DNA from: Bryobacteraceae bacterium
Lineage (GTDB): Bacteria; Acidobacteriota; Terriglobia; Bryobacterales; Bryobacteraceae
Assembly: GCA_030036985.1 (NCBI GenBank)
Contig: JASHSD010000155.1
Coordinates: 1-6,137 of the forward strand
Length of the DNA: 6,137 bases
Reading direction: 5' to 3'
Under the pieces are notes generated by a model. It did no database searches, was not told the DNA's origin, and saw only the letters and a program-made list of their open reading frames with translations. Shown here in pieces: positions 1-5,969 of this stretch; the stretch's first letter is position 1, and each line of letters starts with the position of its first letter. The translations under genes and the position numbers were made by a program.

Positions 1-2
1 AA

Positions 3-1553
3 AAACAATACAGCATAAAAGTGAAGCTCTTGACCTGCCTGTGGATCGTCGCTGTCACGTCCATCAGCGGTTCCGTGTATGCCGTCGGCACGGTTCGTCA
101 CGTTGGAAATACCCTCATGCCGGAAATTGTGAACGGAGCGAGGCGTTTGGACGACTCGCGCCGGATTGCGATCTGCGTAGCCGATATGCGCCTGGACATG
201 CGGGGAGTTATGGTCTTTGCGGTGGTCGAGCACGATCCGGAACAGGTGCAGATGGCGCGGAATGCGTTTGAAGCATCGGTCGCGGAGCTGCGAGCTGTGC
301 TTCAACAGATAGAAGGGACCGATCTGAATCCGCAGGAGCGGGCGGCCGTGGACGATATTCGGGCATCGGCGGACCAATGGCGCGCGAGATTCCAGGAGTT
401 TGCGGACCTTGTTTCCGCGGGACGTGGCAAAAAAGCATCCGATATCGCTCTCAAAACGATGACGCCGCTCATGGATGCACTGCAAAAACGCAGCCTCGAG
501 CTGGGCGGCATGGGCGCCGCGCGCCAGCAGAAAGCCAGTGAAGCCGCACTGGCGGCTGTCCGCCAAAGCGAAGTGCTGATTTTGCTGTTGGCGCTGGGTG
601 TACTGCTTGCATCGGGGGTGGCATACATCATCCTGGGCAGGCTCGTGGAAACGCTGCGCAAATTCGCGGCGGAAGTGGGTTCGAGTGCACGGGAAGTTGC
701 CGGCGCCGCGGAACAGGTTTTCAGTTCAAGCCAGTCGCTGGCGCAGGGTTCCTCCGAGCAGGCGGCGTCGCTCGAAGAGACTGCGGCGTCGAGCGAAGAA
801 ATCAACTCGATGGCCCGCCAGAACACAGAGAACTCACGCGTGGCTGCCGACCTGGTGACACAGTCGCAGCAGAAGTTCCTGCAGACCAACCAGGCGCTGG
901 AGCAAACCGTGGCTGCCATGGCCGAAATCAACGCACAGAGCGGCAATATCTCCAGGATCATCAAGGTGATTGACGAAATCGCCTTTCAGACCAACATACT
1001 CGCGTTGAATGCGGCGGTGGAGGCCGCGCGCGCCGGAAACGCCGGATTGGGCTTCGCGGTGGTCGCGGACGAAGTGCGCAACCTTGCCCAGCGATGCGCC
1101 CAGGCCGCCAGGGAAACAGCGGTCCTGATCGAGGAGTCGATCGCCAAATCCAACACGGGTAAGACGAAGGTGGATGGGGTGGCCGCGGCCATCCGCGCCA
1201 TTACCGAGGAGTCCGGAAAGGTGAAGACGCTGGTGGACGAGGTGAACATGGGCAGCCACGAGCAGGCGCGGGGGGTCGAACAGATCAGTAAGGCCCTCGC
1301 GCAGTTGGACCAGGTGACACAGAGCACGGCAGCCAATGCCGAGGAGAGCGCTGCGGCGGCCGAGGAATTGAGGGCGCAGTCAGCGTCCATGAAAGAGATT
1401 GTGGAGCATTTGACAGCGATGGTGGGTGGAGGCGATACGGGCAAACAAGTAGTCTCCGACGGCGGCGCGCGCCACGCCCCTGCGGCAGCAGCTCAGCGCC
1501 GCGTCTCCGTTTCACGCAAATCCGGTCGGCATGCCGCGGGGTTGGCCAGTTAG
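3..1553 (+). CDS. Methyl-accepting chemotaxis protein, HAMP-less, 5' end outside window
   Basis: Inner-membrane chemoreceptor that would sense a periplasmic signal and control the CheA/CheW kinase complex. Counting from the GTG at 21 as residue 1, a hydrophobic segment (about 3-24) is TM1, residues 25-180 are a mostly helical sensor like the four-helix-bundle MCP ligand domain, 185-206 are TM2, and 215-470 form the cytoplasmic coiled-coil signalling domain. The hairpin tip is unmistakable at about 318-355 (DEIAFQTNILALNAAVEAAR, then GFAVVADEVRNLAQR). Glu pairs around 252-260 and 441-449 are candidate methylation sites. No HAMP domain is visible between TM2 and the signalling helices. The tail (475-510) is Ala/Arg/Ser-rich, with no NWETF-type CheR-binding pentapeptide. 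The frame is open to the window's left edge and reads KQYSIK before the GTG, a typical basic pre-TM1 segment. The GTG also lacks a Shine-Dalgarno sequence, so the start is probably a few codons further left. The stop TAG is partly formed by the adjacent inserted element. Confidence 0.93.
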   Translation, partial: KQYSIKVKLLTCLWIVAVTSISGSVYAVGTVRHVGNTLMPEIVNGARRLDDSRRIAICVADMRLDMRGVMVFAVVEHDPEQVQMARNAFEASVAELRAVLQQIEGTDLNPQERAAVDDIRASADQWRARFQEFADLVSAGRGKKASDIALKTMTPLMDALQKRSLELGGMGAARQQKASEAALAAVRQSEVLILLLALGVLLASGVAYIILGRLVETLRKFAAEVGSSAREVAGAAEQVFSSSQSLAQGSSEQAASLEETAASSEEINSMARQNTENSRVAADLVTQSQQKFLQTNQALEQTVAAMAEINAQSGNISRIIKVIDEIAFQTNILALNAAVEAARAGNAGLGFAVVADEVRNLAQRCAQAARETAVLIEESIAKSNTGKTKVDGVAAAIRAITEESGKVKTLVDEVNMGSHEQARGVEQISKALAQLDQVTQSTAANAEESAAAAEELRAQSASMKEIVEHLTAMVGGGDTGKQVVSDGGARHAPAAAAQRRVSVSRKSGRHAAGLAS

Positions 1554-1675
1554 GATCTGTCAAAATAACCAATTTTTTTGCGAAAAAACCGCTTGCTTGC
1601 GCGCGCGGCTCGGAATGGGCTTCTGAGCCACGACGGCAAGGGAGTGGTTAAGAGGGGTTATTCTGCGACAGGTCC
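1553..1675. mobile_element. MITE-like palindromic element with TIRs and TTA duplication
   Basis: The left end, GGATCTGTCAAAATAACC (1553-1570), is matched by the inverted right end, GGTTATTCTGCGACAGGTCC (1656-1675). They agree at 16 of 18 aligned positions with one 2-nt gap. The element is flanked on both sides by TTA (1550-1552 and 1676-1678), which fits a 3-bp target duplication. A TA duplication with slightly offset ends is an alternative. Inside is a second imperfect inverted pair (1589-1615 with 1621-1647), so most of the 123 bp can fold into one long hairpin. It has no coding capacity, so any movement would need a transposase elsewhere. It lies between convergent genes, 14 bp beyond the synthetase stop codon, and its first base completes the chemoreceptor's stop codon. 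The hairpin could also act as a transcription barrier. The structure is read directly from the sequence; the mobility is inferred. Confidence 0.7.
1589..1647. repeat. Imperfect 27-bp inverted repeat core
   Basis: The arm at 1589-1615 pairs with the arm at 1621-1647 at 19 of 27 positions around a 5-nt TGGGC loop. The strongest block is GGCTC against GAGCC (1607-1611 and 1625-1629). The outer part of the right arm, AAGGGAGTGGTT (1638-1649), is the exact reverse complement of AACCACTCCCTT at 4582-4593. The core therefore belongs to the same repeat family as the palindrome after the cytochrome gene. The T7/A6 stretch at 1573-1588 lies just outside the left arm and makes the element asymmetric. 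Confidence 0.6.
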
Positions 1676-1689
1676 TTAATTCCGAGCGG

Positions 1690-3438
1690 CTATTCGCCTC
1701 CGCGCCCGGAGGCGCTCAACTGATACAAAGACTCCAGTTCCGCGCCGAAGTTTTCCAGCACCTGTTTGCGCCGCACCTTCATCGTCGCGGTCACTTCGCC
1801 CTGCTCGATCGTGAATTCCCGATGCAGGACCCGGAAGCGCTTCACCTGTTCAAAGGGCGCCAACTGCTTGTTGACGCGGTTGACAATTTTCTGCACTTCG
1901 GCCAGCACCTCGGGCGACTCGTGCAGCGGGACGCCGGGATTGCTCGCCCCCCGAATCGTTTCCGCTGTCGGGGCGTGGATCGTGAAAAGCGCAACCAAAT
2001 GCGGCAGCCGGTCGCCCGCCAGCACCACCTGACTGATGAGCGGCTCGAATTTGAACATCGTCTCGACCCGCGACGGGAAGATCTTCTTGCCGTTCGAGGA
2101 GACGATCAATTCCTTCTTTCGGCCCGTGATGTAGATGTAACCGTCGGAATCGATGGTCCCGATATCGCCGGTGTGCAGCCAGCCGTCGCGCAGCACCTCC
2201 GCGGTCGCCTCGGGGTCTTTGTAGTATCCGCGCGAAAGACACGCGCTGCGGATCAGGAGTTCGCCTTCGTGTCCGATCCGGAATTCCACGCCCGGCAGCG
2301 CCTTGCCGATGCTGCCGGGACGCGGTTCGTCGAGCGGATTGAGCGCCGCCACTCCGCCTTCGGTGAGTCCGTAGCCTTCCACCAGCGGCATGCCGATCGC
2401 TTCGTAGAATTCGGCCAGGTCCGCGCCCAGCGGCGCCGCTCCCGAAGCGGCCACGCGCAGCCGTCCGCCGAAGCGGTCGCGAATTTTATTGAAGAACAGC
2501 CGATGTCCCAGCTGCAGCGGAATACGGATATGCGCGGGAACCTTCCTGCCGACGCGCTTGTACTTCGCCGCCGCCAGGCCCAGCCCCAGCGCGCCGAAAA
2601 AAGCCTTCCGCACCACTGCCGGCTGCTTATGAAGCTCCGCGCGAATGCTGGTATAGGTTCGCTCCCACACCCGCGGAGGCGCGAGAAACCACGTCGGCCG
2701 CACCACTTTCATCTCCGGCTGCAGCTTCGACAAACTTTCCGCGAACGAGACCGGCGATCCGCTGAGAATGGGCAGAATCTCCACTACCACGCGTTGCGCG
2801 ATATGGGCGGAAGGCAGGAAGGCGATGGTGATGTCGTCGGGCGTCAGCGGCAGCACGGCCGGACCCATGTTGACGTTGGCCGCAATCGCGCCATGCGTGA
2901 CCACCACCATCTTCGGTTCGCCCGTCGCCCCCGAAGTCAGATACAGGATCGCGTTGTCCTCCGGCTTTACCTCAAATGCGCTCGCGCCCGATTCACGCCC
3001 CAGCTTTCGCAATCCGTCCAGCGACAGCGCTCCTTCCGCTTCGCCGTTCAACAGGATGAAATGCGCGACCGGCGCATCTTTAAGCTTCGCGAGCATCTTC
3101 GGGTCGTCCACGAAGAGCGCCTTCGCGTCGGCCATGGCGATGGTGCGCCTGAGTTCATCGGCAGGGTAGCTGGGATAAAGGGCCGCGGCCACCGATCCGT
3201 TCATCAGAATGCCCTGATCGGCGAGGTAAAACCGTGCGCTGGTCTCCGCACAGAGCGCGACGTGGTCGCCTTTGCCGAGACCGAGCGCGCGCAGACCGCC
3301 CGCGATCTCCTGCGCCGCTTCGAGATACTGCTTCCACGTCCACGTCGCCACGTGCTTGCCCGAAGGCTGGCGCAGCGCGAGTTTGTCGCCATGCTGCGCG
3401 GCGGCGTGGCGCAGAAGCTGGGGTATGGTTTCGATCAT
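1690..3438 (-). CDS. Long-chain fatty acid--CoA ligase (AMP-binding)
   Basis: A 582-residue adenylate-forming enzyme that would activate a fatty acid with ATP and then form the acyl-CoA thioester. Motifs appear in family order. The ATP-binding P-loop is LTSGATGEPKMVVVTH (167-182), with Ala for the usual Thr in SGTTG and Met for the usual Gly after PK. Next are GYGLTEGG (355-362), the hinge-side GWLHTGDIG (419-427, Asp425), ITGRKKELIVSSNGKKI (437-453, Arg440), and a C-terminal TATMKVRRK in which Lys554 is the expected catalytic lysine. The length fits the long-chain (FAA1-like) branch. The start ATG (3438-3436) overlaps the TGA of the upstream acyltransferase (3437-3435) as ATGA. There is no separate Shine-Dalgarno sequence, so translation is probably coupled. 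The same frame stays open for 262 codons upstream, but that stretch is the other strand phase of the acyltransferase gene and has no family similarity. The chain-length specificity cannot be read from the sequence. Confidence 0.95.
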   Translation of the reverse strand: MIETIPQLLRHAAAQHGDKLALRQPSGKHVATWTWKQYLEAAQEIAGGLRALGLGKGDHVALCAETSARFYLADQGILMNGSVAAALYPSYPADELRRTIAMADAKALFVDDPKMLAKLKDAPVAHFILLNGEAEGALSLDGLRKLGRESGASAFEVKPEDNAILYLTSGATGEPKMVVVTHGAIAANVNMGPAVLPLTPDDITIAFLPSAHIAQRVVVEILPILSGSPVSFAESLSKLQPEMKVVRPTWFLAPPRVWERTYTSIRAELHKQPAVVRKAFFGALGLGLAAAKYKRVGRKVPAHIRIPLQLGHRLFFNKIRDRFGGRLRVAASGAAPLGADLAEFYEAIGMPLVEGYGLTEGGVAALNPLDEPRPGSIGKALPGVEFRIGHEGELLIRSACLSRGYYKDPEATAEVLRDGWLHTGDIGTIDSDGYIYITGRKKELIVSSNGKKIFPSRVETMFKFEPLISQVVLAGDRLPHLVALFTIHAPTAETIRGASNPGVPLHESPEVLAEVQKIVNRVNKQLAPFEQVKRFRVLHREFTIEQGEVTATMKVRRKQVLENFGAELESLYQLSASGRGGE

Positions 3439-4166
3439 GCGTTCGCGTGAACCGGCAATTCGCCCGCCAGTTCGGTGACTCGCTCCTGTAGTATTTCGTT
3501 CAACCGTCCGCGGTCGTGCGGGGTCATGCCGGCGGTCGGGATCGGTTCCCCGACGCGGACCTTCACCGCGGCCGGGCGCAGCAGCATCGAGTGCATCGGC
3601 AGCACACCACGGACGTTCACCAGCCCAACCGGCACGACGGGCACGCCCGCTTTGATCGCCAGATACGCGGCGCCTTCCCTGAACGGTTGAATCCCCCTTT
3701 CGGACCGGCCGCCCTCGGGGAACAGCACCGGGGAAATCCCCCGCTCGCGAATCAGCTTCGCCGCTTCGGTGAGGGATTTCAGCGACGCCCGCGCATCGCC
3801 CCGCACCACGGGCAGATGCCCCGCGCGGGAGAGATGCCAGCCGAGCAGCGGAATTGAGAAGAGGCCTTTCTTGGCGAAGTACCGAAGCTGGAGATCGACG
3901 GCCGCATAAAGCGTCGGAATATCCATGTAGCTCGCATGGTTCGCCACTACCACGTAGCTCGCGTCCGGATCCAGCTTCCCGGCGCCTTTTACTTCGAGAT
4001 CGACAAAGCAGACTGCCAGGAGAATCCGCGCCCATATCTGCGCCATGCGATGTTGCGCGCGGCCGCCCCGGTCCCAAAACGAACAGATCAGGGAAACCAC
4101 AGCCATGAAGGCTGTCGCCAGAATGACCGCGGGGGCGGAGAACAGGACTGAGCGGATTTTCTTCAC
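3435..4166 (-). CDS. 1-acyl-sn-glycerol-3-phosphate acyltransferase (PlsC-like)
   Basis: A 243-residue membrane-associated glycerolipid acyltransferase that would transfer an acyl chain to lysophosphatidate or a related lysolipid. Residues 7-30 form an N-terminal membrane segment. Motif I is NHASYMD (76-82), the catalytic HX4D pair His77/Asp82. Motif II corresponds to about 115-124 (AGHLPVVRGD). Motif III is FPEGGRS (149-155), with Gly replacing the usual Thr of FPEGTRS. Motif IV is GVPVVPVGL (174-182). Length and motif order are standard. The start is a GTG with no clear Shine-Dalgarno sequence; no better ATG/GTG/TTG lies in frame before the upstream stop. Its stop overlaps the start of the acyl-CoA synthetase by ATGA, so the two are one operon in acyltransferase-then-synthetase order, as in fused enterobacterial Aas. 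Whether this is the housekeeping PlsC or a lysophospholipid-recycling enzyme is undecided. Confidence 0.93.
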   Translation of the reverse strand: MKKIRSVLFSAPAVILATAFMAVVSLICSFWDRGGRAQHRMAQIWARILLAVCFVDLEVKGAGKLDPDASYVVVANHASYMDIPTLYAAVDLQLRYFAKKGLFSIPLLGWHLSRAGHLPVVRGDARASLKSLTEAAKLIRERGISPVLFPEGGRSERGIQPFREGAAYLAIKAGVPVVPVGLVNVRGVLPMHSMLLRPAAVKVRVGEPIPTAGMTPHDRGRLNEILQERVTELAGELPVHANA

Positions 4167-4186
4167 GTATTTCGGGCGAGTCTGAA

Positions 4187-4198
4187 GGCCGAACGGCC
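4187..4198. promoter_or_regulatory. 12-bp dyad in the divergent promoter region
   Basis: GGCCGAACGGCC is a 5-bp perfect inverted repeat around AA. It sits between the start of the plsC-like gene (4166, minus strand) and the cytochrome gene (4253, plus strand). It could be an operator, or a short hairpin in the acyltransferase leader. A GATAAT on the minus strand (4213-4208) upstream of it could be a -10 box for the lipid operon, but I see no convincing -35. No known binding consensus is recognised. Confidence 0.3.
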
Positions 4199-4228
4199 CA
4201 ACCCCTATTATCGCCGGAGCGCATCTTG

Positions 4229-4234
4229 TAGACT
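4229..4234 (+). promoter_or_regulatory. Candidate -10 box (TAGACT) of the cytochrome c gene
   Basis: TAGACT lies 18 nt before the cytochrome start codon. Transcription starting 6-7 nt downstream would leave just enough leader for the AAGGAG Shine-Dalgarno at 4243-4248. The same hexamer occurs upstream of the MCE gene. No matching -35 is seen at the usual distance, so this is a weak call. Confidence 0.25.
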
Positions 4235-4252
4235 AGCGGATTAAGGAGCTAC

Positions 4253-4582
4253 ATGAACAAAACCATCACGCTGCTGGTCGGCGCGGCTATCCTCGTCGCC
4301 GGTTCCAGCTTGTATGCGCAGAAGGGCGACGCCAAGGCCGGCAAGGAAGTTTTCGATAATAACTGCAGCGTCTGTCACAACTCGGACAGCACCGATGTGA
4401 AGATGGGCCCCGGATTCAAGGGCCTGTTCAAGAAAAGCAAAATGGCGACTGCGGACAAGCCGGTCACGGACGCCAACATTCTCACCAAGATCAATGAAGG
4501 CGGCAACGGCATGCCGGCGTACAAGGACATCCTTTCCGACGAGGAAAAGGCGAACGTCATCGCCTATCTGAAAACTCTGTAA
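4253..4582 (+). CDS. Secreted mono-heme class I cytochrome c
   Basis: A 109-residue electron-transfer protein. Residues 1-22 are a clear signal peptide (basic start, hydrophobic core, likely cleavage after SLYA), so it acts in the periplasm or outside the cell. The single heme-binding motif is CSVCH (Cys38, Cys41, His42). MGPGFKGLF (51-59) matches the Pro-containing loop of class I cytochromes. Met87 in NGMPAY is the likely sixth ligand, and the C-terminal helix (LSDEEKANVIAYLKTL) is typical of the cytochrome c6/c555/cbb3-subunit fold. The mature protein is about 87 residues. The start is well supported: AAGGAG at 4243-4248 lies 4 nt before the ATG. It is transcribed divergently from the lipid operon and is alone on its strand, so the redox partner is unknown. 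Confidence 0.95.
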   Translation: MNKTITLLVGAAILVAGSSLYAQKGDAKAGKEVFDNNCSVCHNSDSTDVKMGPGFKGLFKKSKMATADKPVTDANILTKINEGGNGMPAYKDILSDEEKANVIAYLKTL

Positions 4583-4641
4583 ACCACTCCCTTACGGGCC
4601 CTGAGGGCGCCCCGGCTCGGAAATGCGCGACCGCAAGGGAG
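4582..4641. repeat. Palindromic intergenic repeat after the cytochrome c gene
   Basis: CTCCCTT (4587-4593) pairs with AAGGGAG (4635-4641), and CGG (4595-4597) with CCG (4631-4633), one mismatch further in. The central part carries CCGGCTCGGAAATGCGCGACCG. Its left edge AACCACTCCCTT begins on the last base of the cytochrome stop codon and is an exact inverted match to 1638-1649 in the MITE-like element, so two members of one repeat family are in the window. A T-tract does not follow, so it is not a canonical terminator, although the hairpin could protect or end the cytochrome transcript. Confidence 0.6.
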
Positions 4642-4659
4642 CATAGCTCTCGCCTGTGG

Positions 4660-4674
4660 CAAGGTAGAACCTTG
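4660..4674. repeat. Short perfect hairpin between the cytochrome c and MCE genes
   Basis: CAAGGT (4660-4665), AGA, ACCTTG (4669-4674) is a perfect 6-bp stem with a 3-nt loop in the gap between two convergent genes. No T-run follows on either strand, so a terminator role is doubtful. The remainder of 4642-4724 shows only a second imperfect hairpin (4707-4724). Confidence 0.3.
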
Positions 4675-4724
4675 AGGGGATCGCACAAGTCCTTTGTTTT
4701 TGACGCGACCACTCAGAAGCGGTC

Positions 4725-5795
4725 TTAGAAGATCTTGTGACGAATCCGAAGGTACTTTTGCGGATGCTCGCGCATGTCGCGCAGGGTCGCCGCCATGTGG
4801 CGTAGTTGGCCATTCAGCGATTCATAAAGCTGGGCATTCGCGAGCAGCCGGCCGCTCGCGCCTTCACCCGCGTTCAGCGAATCCAGCATCGCATTCGTCG
4901 ATTCGAGCAGGCGCACCATCTGGGAGTATGCGGCGTCGCTCTGAAGCATCGAATCGAACCGGCCTTTCCCCGCATTGGCATCCGCCAGCGTGGCGTGGAA
5001 ATCGCCGATGTCCCGCACGAATTCGTTATACGTTTCGTCGCTTGCATACAGGCGCCCCGCCAGCCCCTCGCCGTTCTGAATCGGGACCAGCACGCCCTCG
5101 ATCCGCGCGAGGAAGGCGCGTATCTGCTCGTACAGCGCCGGCGAATAGATGGCCTGTCCGAGCTGGCTGCGCGGATTCAGAAAATCGTGCAGGGCGTTGT
5201 CAAAATCGGTGATGCCGTCGAGCACCGACTGGTATACCGTATCAGTTAGAACGAAATTGCCGATTTGGGTATTTGGCGACGACATTTCGGCGAGGATCTG
5301 ATCGATCTGTGCGAGCCTGTCCTGGATTAACTGCATCAGGTCGGCGCGGTCCGTGGCGAGAGGCATCGGCTGGCTCTGCACGACCGCGTTTTCGGCGAGC
5401 GGAAGGGCGCTTTTCCCCTCTGAGAATTCAATAAATTTCGCTGACGCGATGGTATCGGCGTTCACGTCGATCTGCGAATCGGAGGGGATATATTTCAGGA
5501 ACCGGGTCAAAACCCGCATCCGCACGCGCACGACCTTCTGGGGGTCGAGCGAACCCGAAAGGTCCACATTCTGAACGGCGCCGATATCAATACCGCTCAG
5601 CCGCACTTCGGAGTCGGTGGTCAGGCCGTCGGCGTCGGCCATGTAAGTTGTGAGCGTGGTTCGGCGGGCGAATACGTCCGCGACGCCGCCCGCCAGCAGA
5701 TACATTTCCGTGCCGGAGAGCAAAACGGCCAGCAGGACAATCGCGGCGACCCGCAGCAGCATCTTCGGGCTCGGCCTGATCTCCAGTTCCGCCAT
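4725..5795 (-). CDS. MCE/MlaD-family membrane-anchored lipid-transport protein
   Basis: A 356-residue protein of the MCE family, whose members bind lipids or hydrophobic molecules in the periplasm and normally work with an ABC permease and ATPase. Residues 12-36 are a signal anchor. Residues 46-140 are one MCE domain (hydrophobic-strand pattern with YMADADGLTTDSEVRLSGIDIG at about 51-72, then SAKFIEFSEG at about 118-127). Residues 150-170 are a helical linker. From about 173 to 349 there are five tandem repeats of 34 residues with a conserved Tyr at 188, 222, 256, 290 and 324 and a Gly at 179, 213, 247 and 315 (Asp at 281). Such G-x-G-x-x-G-x-L...Y repeats occur in other MCE proteins and probably form the helical part of the hexameric barrel or needle. 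The gene is flanked by a divergent and a convergent gene, so it is monocistronic here, without permease or ATPase. No Shine-Dalgarno sequence precedes the ATG. Confidence 0.88.
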   Translation of the reverse strand: MAELEIRPSPKMLLRVAAIVLLAVLLSGTEMYLLAGGVADVFARRTTLTTYMADADGLTTDSEVRLSGIDIGAVQNVDLSGSLDPQKVVRVRMRVLTRFLKYIPSDSQIDVNADTIASAKFIEFSEGKSALPLAENAVVQSQPMPLATDRADLMQLIQDRLAQIDQILAEMSSPNTQIGNFVLTDTVYQSVLDGITDFDNALHDFLNPRSQLGQAIYSPALYEQIRAFLARIEGVLVPIQNGEGLAGRLYASDETYNEFVRDIGDFHATLADANAGKGRFDSMLQSDAAYSQMVRLLESTNAMLDSLNAGEGASGRLLANAQLYESLNGQLRHMAATLRDMREHPQKYLRIRHKIF

Positions 5796-5804
5796 CTGTG
5801 CGTC

Positions 5805-5810
5805 AGTCTA
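5805..5810 (-). promoter_or_regulatory. Candidate -10 box (TAGACT) of the MCE gene
   Basis: TAGACT on the minus strand ends only 9 nt before the MCE start codon. If it is a -10 box, transcription would begin about 2-3 nt before the ATG and give a nearly leaderless mRNA. That would agree with the missing Shine-Dalgarno sequence. No clear -35 is seen. Confidence 0.25.
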
Positions 5811-5872
5811 GCAAGCTGCGGTCTTGGGTTACTTCATCGCGGGATTGGGGGATATCAGATAATCCAGGGGTT

Positions 5873-5965
5873 GGCTCCGGTCGAGCTGGGAACTGAAAAG
5901 AGCAGTTCCGTTCATTGGACCGCCAAGCGGTGTTCGGTCGCGAAGAGCCGGTGTCAACCGGAGCC
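5873..5965 (+). promoter_or_regulatory. Possible structured leader that masks the ribosome binding site
   Basis: GGCTCCGGT (5873-5881) is a perfect 9-bp complement to ACCGGAGCC (5957-5965). This closing stem contains the GGAG (5960-5963) that is the only Shine-Dalgarno candidate for the ATG at 5970. Enclosed are GGAACTG/CAGTTCC (5889-5895 with 5903-5909, 7-nt loop AAAAGAG) and either ACCGC/GCGGT (5919-5923 with 5927-5931) or GACCG/CGGTC (5918-5922 with 5935-5939). A competing hairpin CCGGT/ACCGG (5948-5952 with 5957-5961) uses the same strand as the closing stem, so two exclusive folds are possible. It matches no riboswitch class I know. The pairings are seen in the sequence; regulation is inferred. 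A palindromic insertion remnant is an alternative. Confidence 0.35.
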
Positions 5966-5969
5966 GCCC

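Noticed and set aside
302..1444. Minus-strand open frames opposite the chemoreceptor
   Set aside because: They are antisense to a well-supported gene, with Ala/Ser/Arg-skewed composition and no recognisable domain.
1573..1588. T7-GCG-A6 as a bidirectional terminator
   Set aside because: It has an A/T-only stem with no GC-rich hairpin directly before a T-tract; better explained as part of the inserted element.
1822..3450. 542-codon open frame on the plus strand
   Set aside because: It lies fully antisense to the acyl-CoA synthetase, is very rich in Arg/His/Gln, has no family motif, and is a typical GC-rich shadow.
3439..4224. 262-codon upstream extension of the acyl-CoA synthetase frame
   Set aside because: It overprints the acyltransferase gene in another phase and gives a low-complexity Gly/Arg/Ser peptide; the family start fits the ATG at 3438 with the ATGA overlap.
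4707..4724. Hairpin GACC...GGTC at the end of the MCE gene as a rho-independent terminator
   Set aside because: The stem is short with a mismatch, and on the minus strand the following bases are A-rich rather than T-rich.
4694..5249. Plus-strand open frames opposite the MCE gene
   Set aside because: They are shadow frames of the MCE gene, with Arg-rich composition and no motif or Shine-Dalgarno.
5873..5965. tRNA or known riboswitch in the leader
   Set aside because: Arm lengths and loops do not match a cloverleaf, there is no TTC-loop or CCA-proximal pattern, and no conserved core of a riboswitch class I know is visible.
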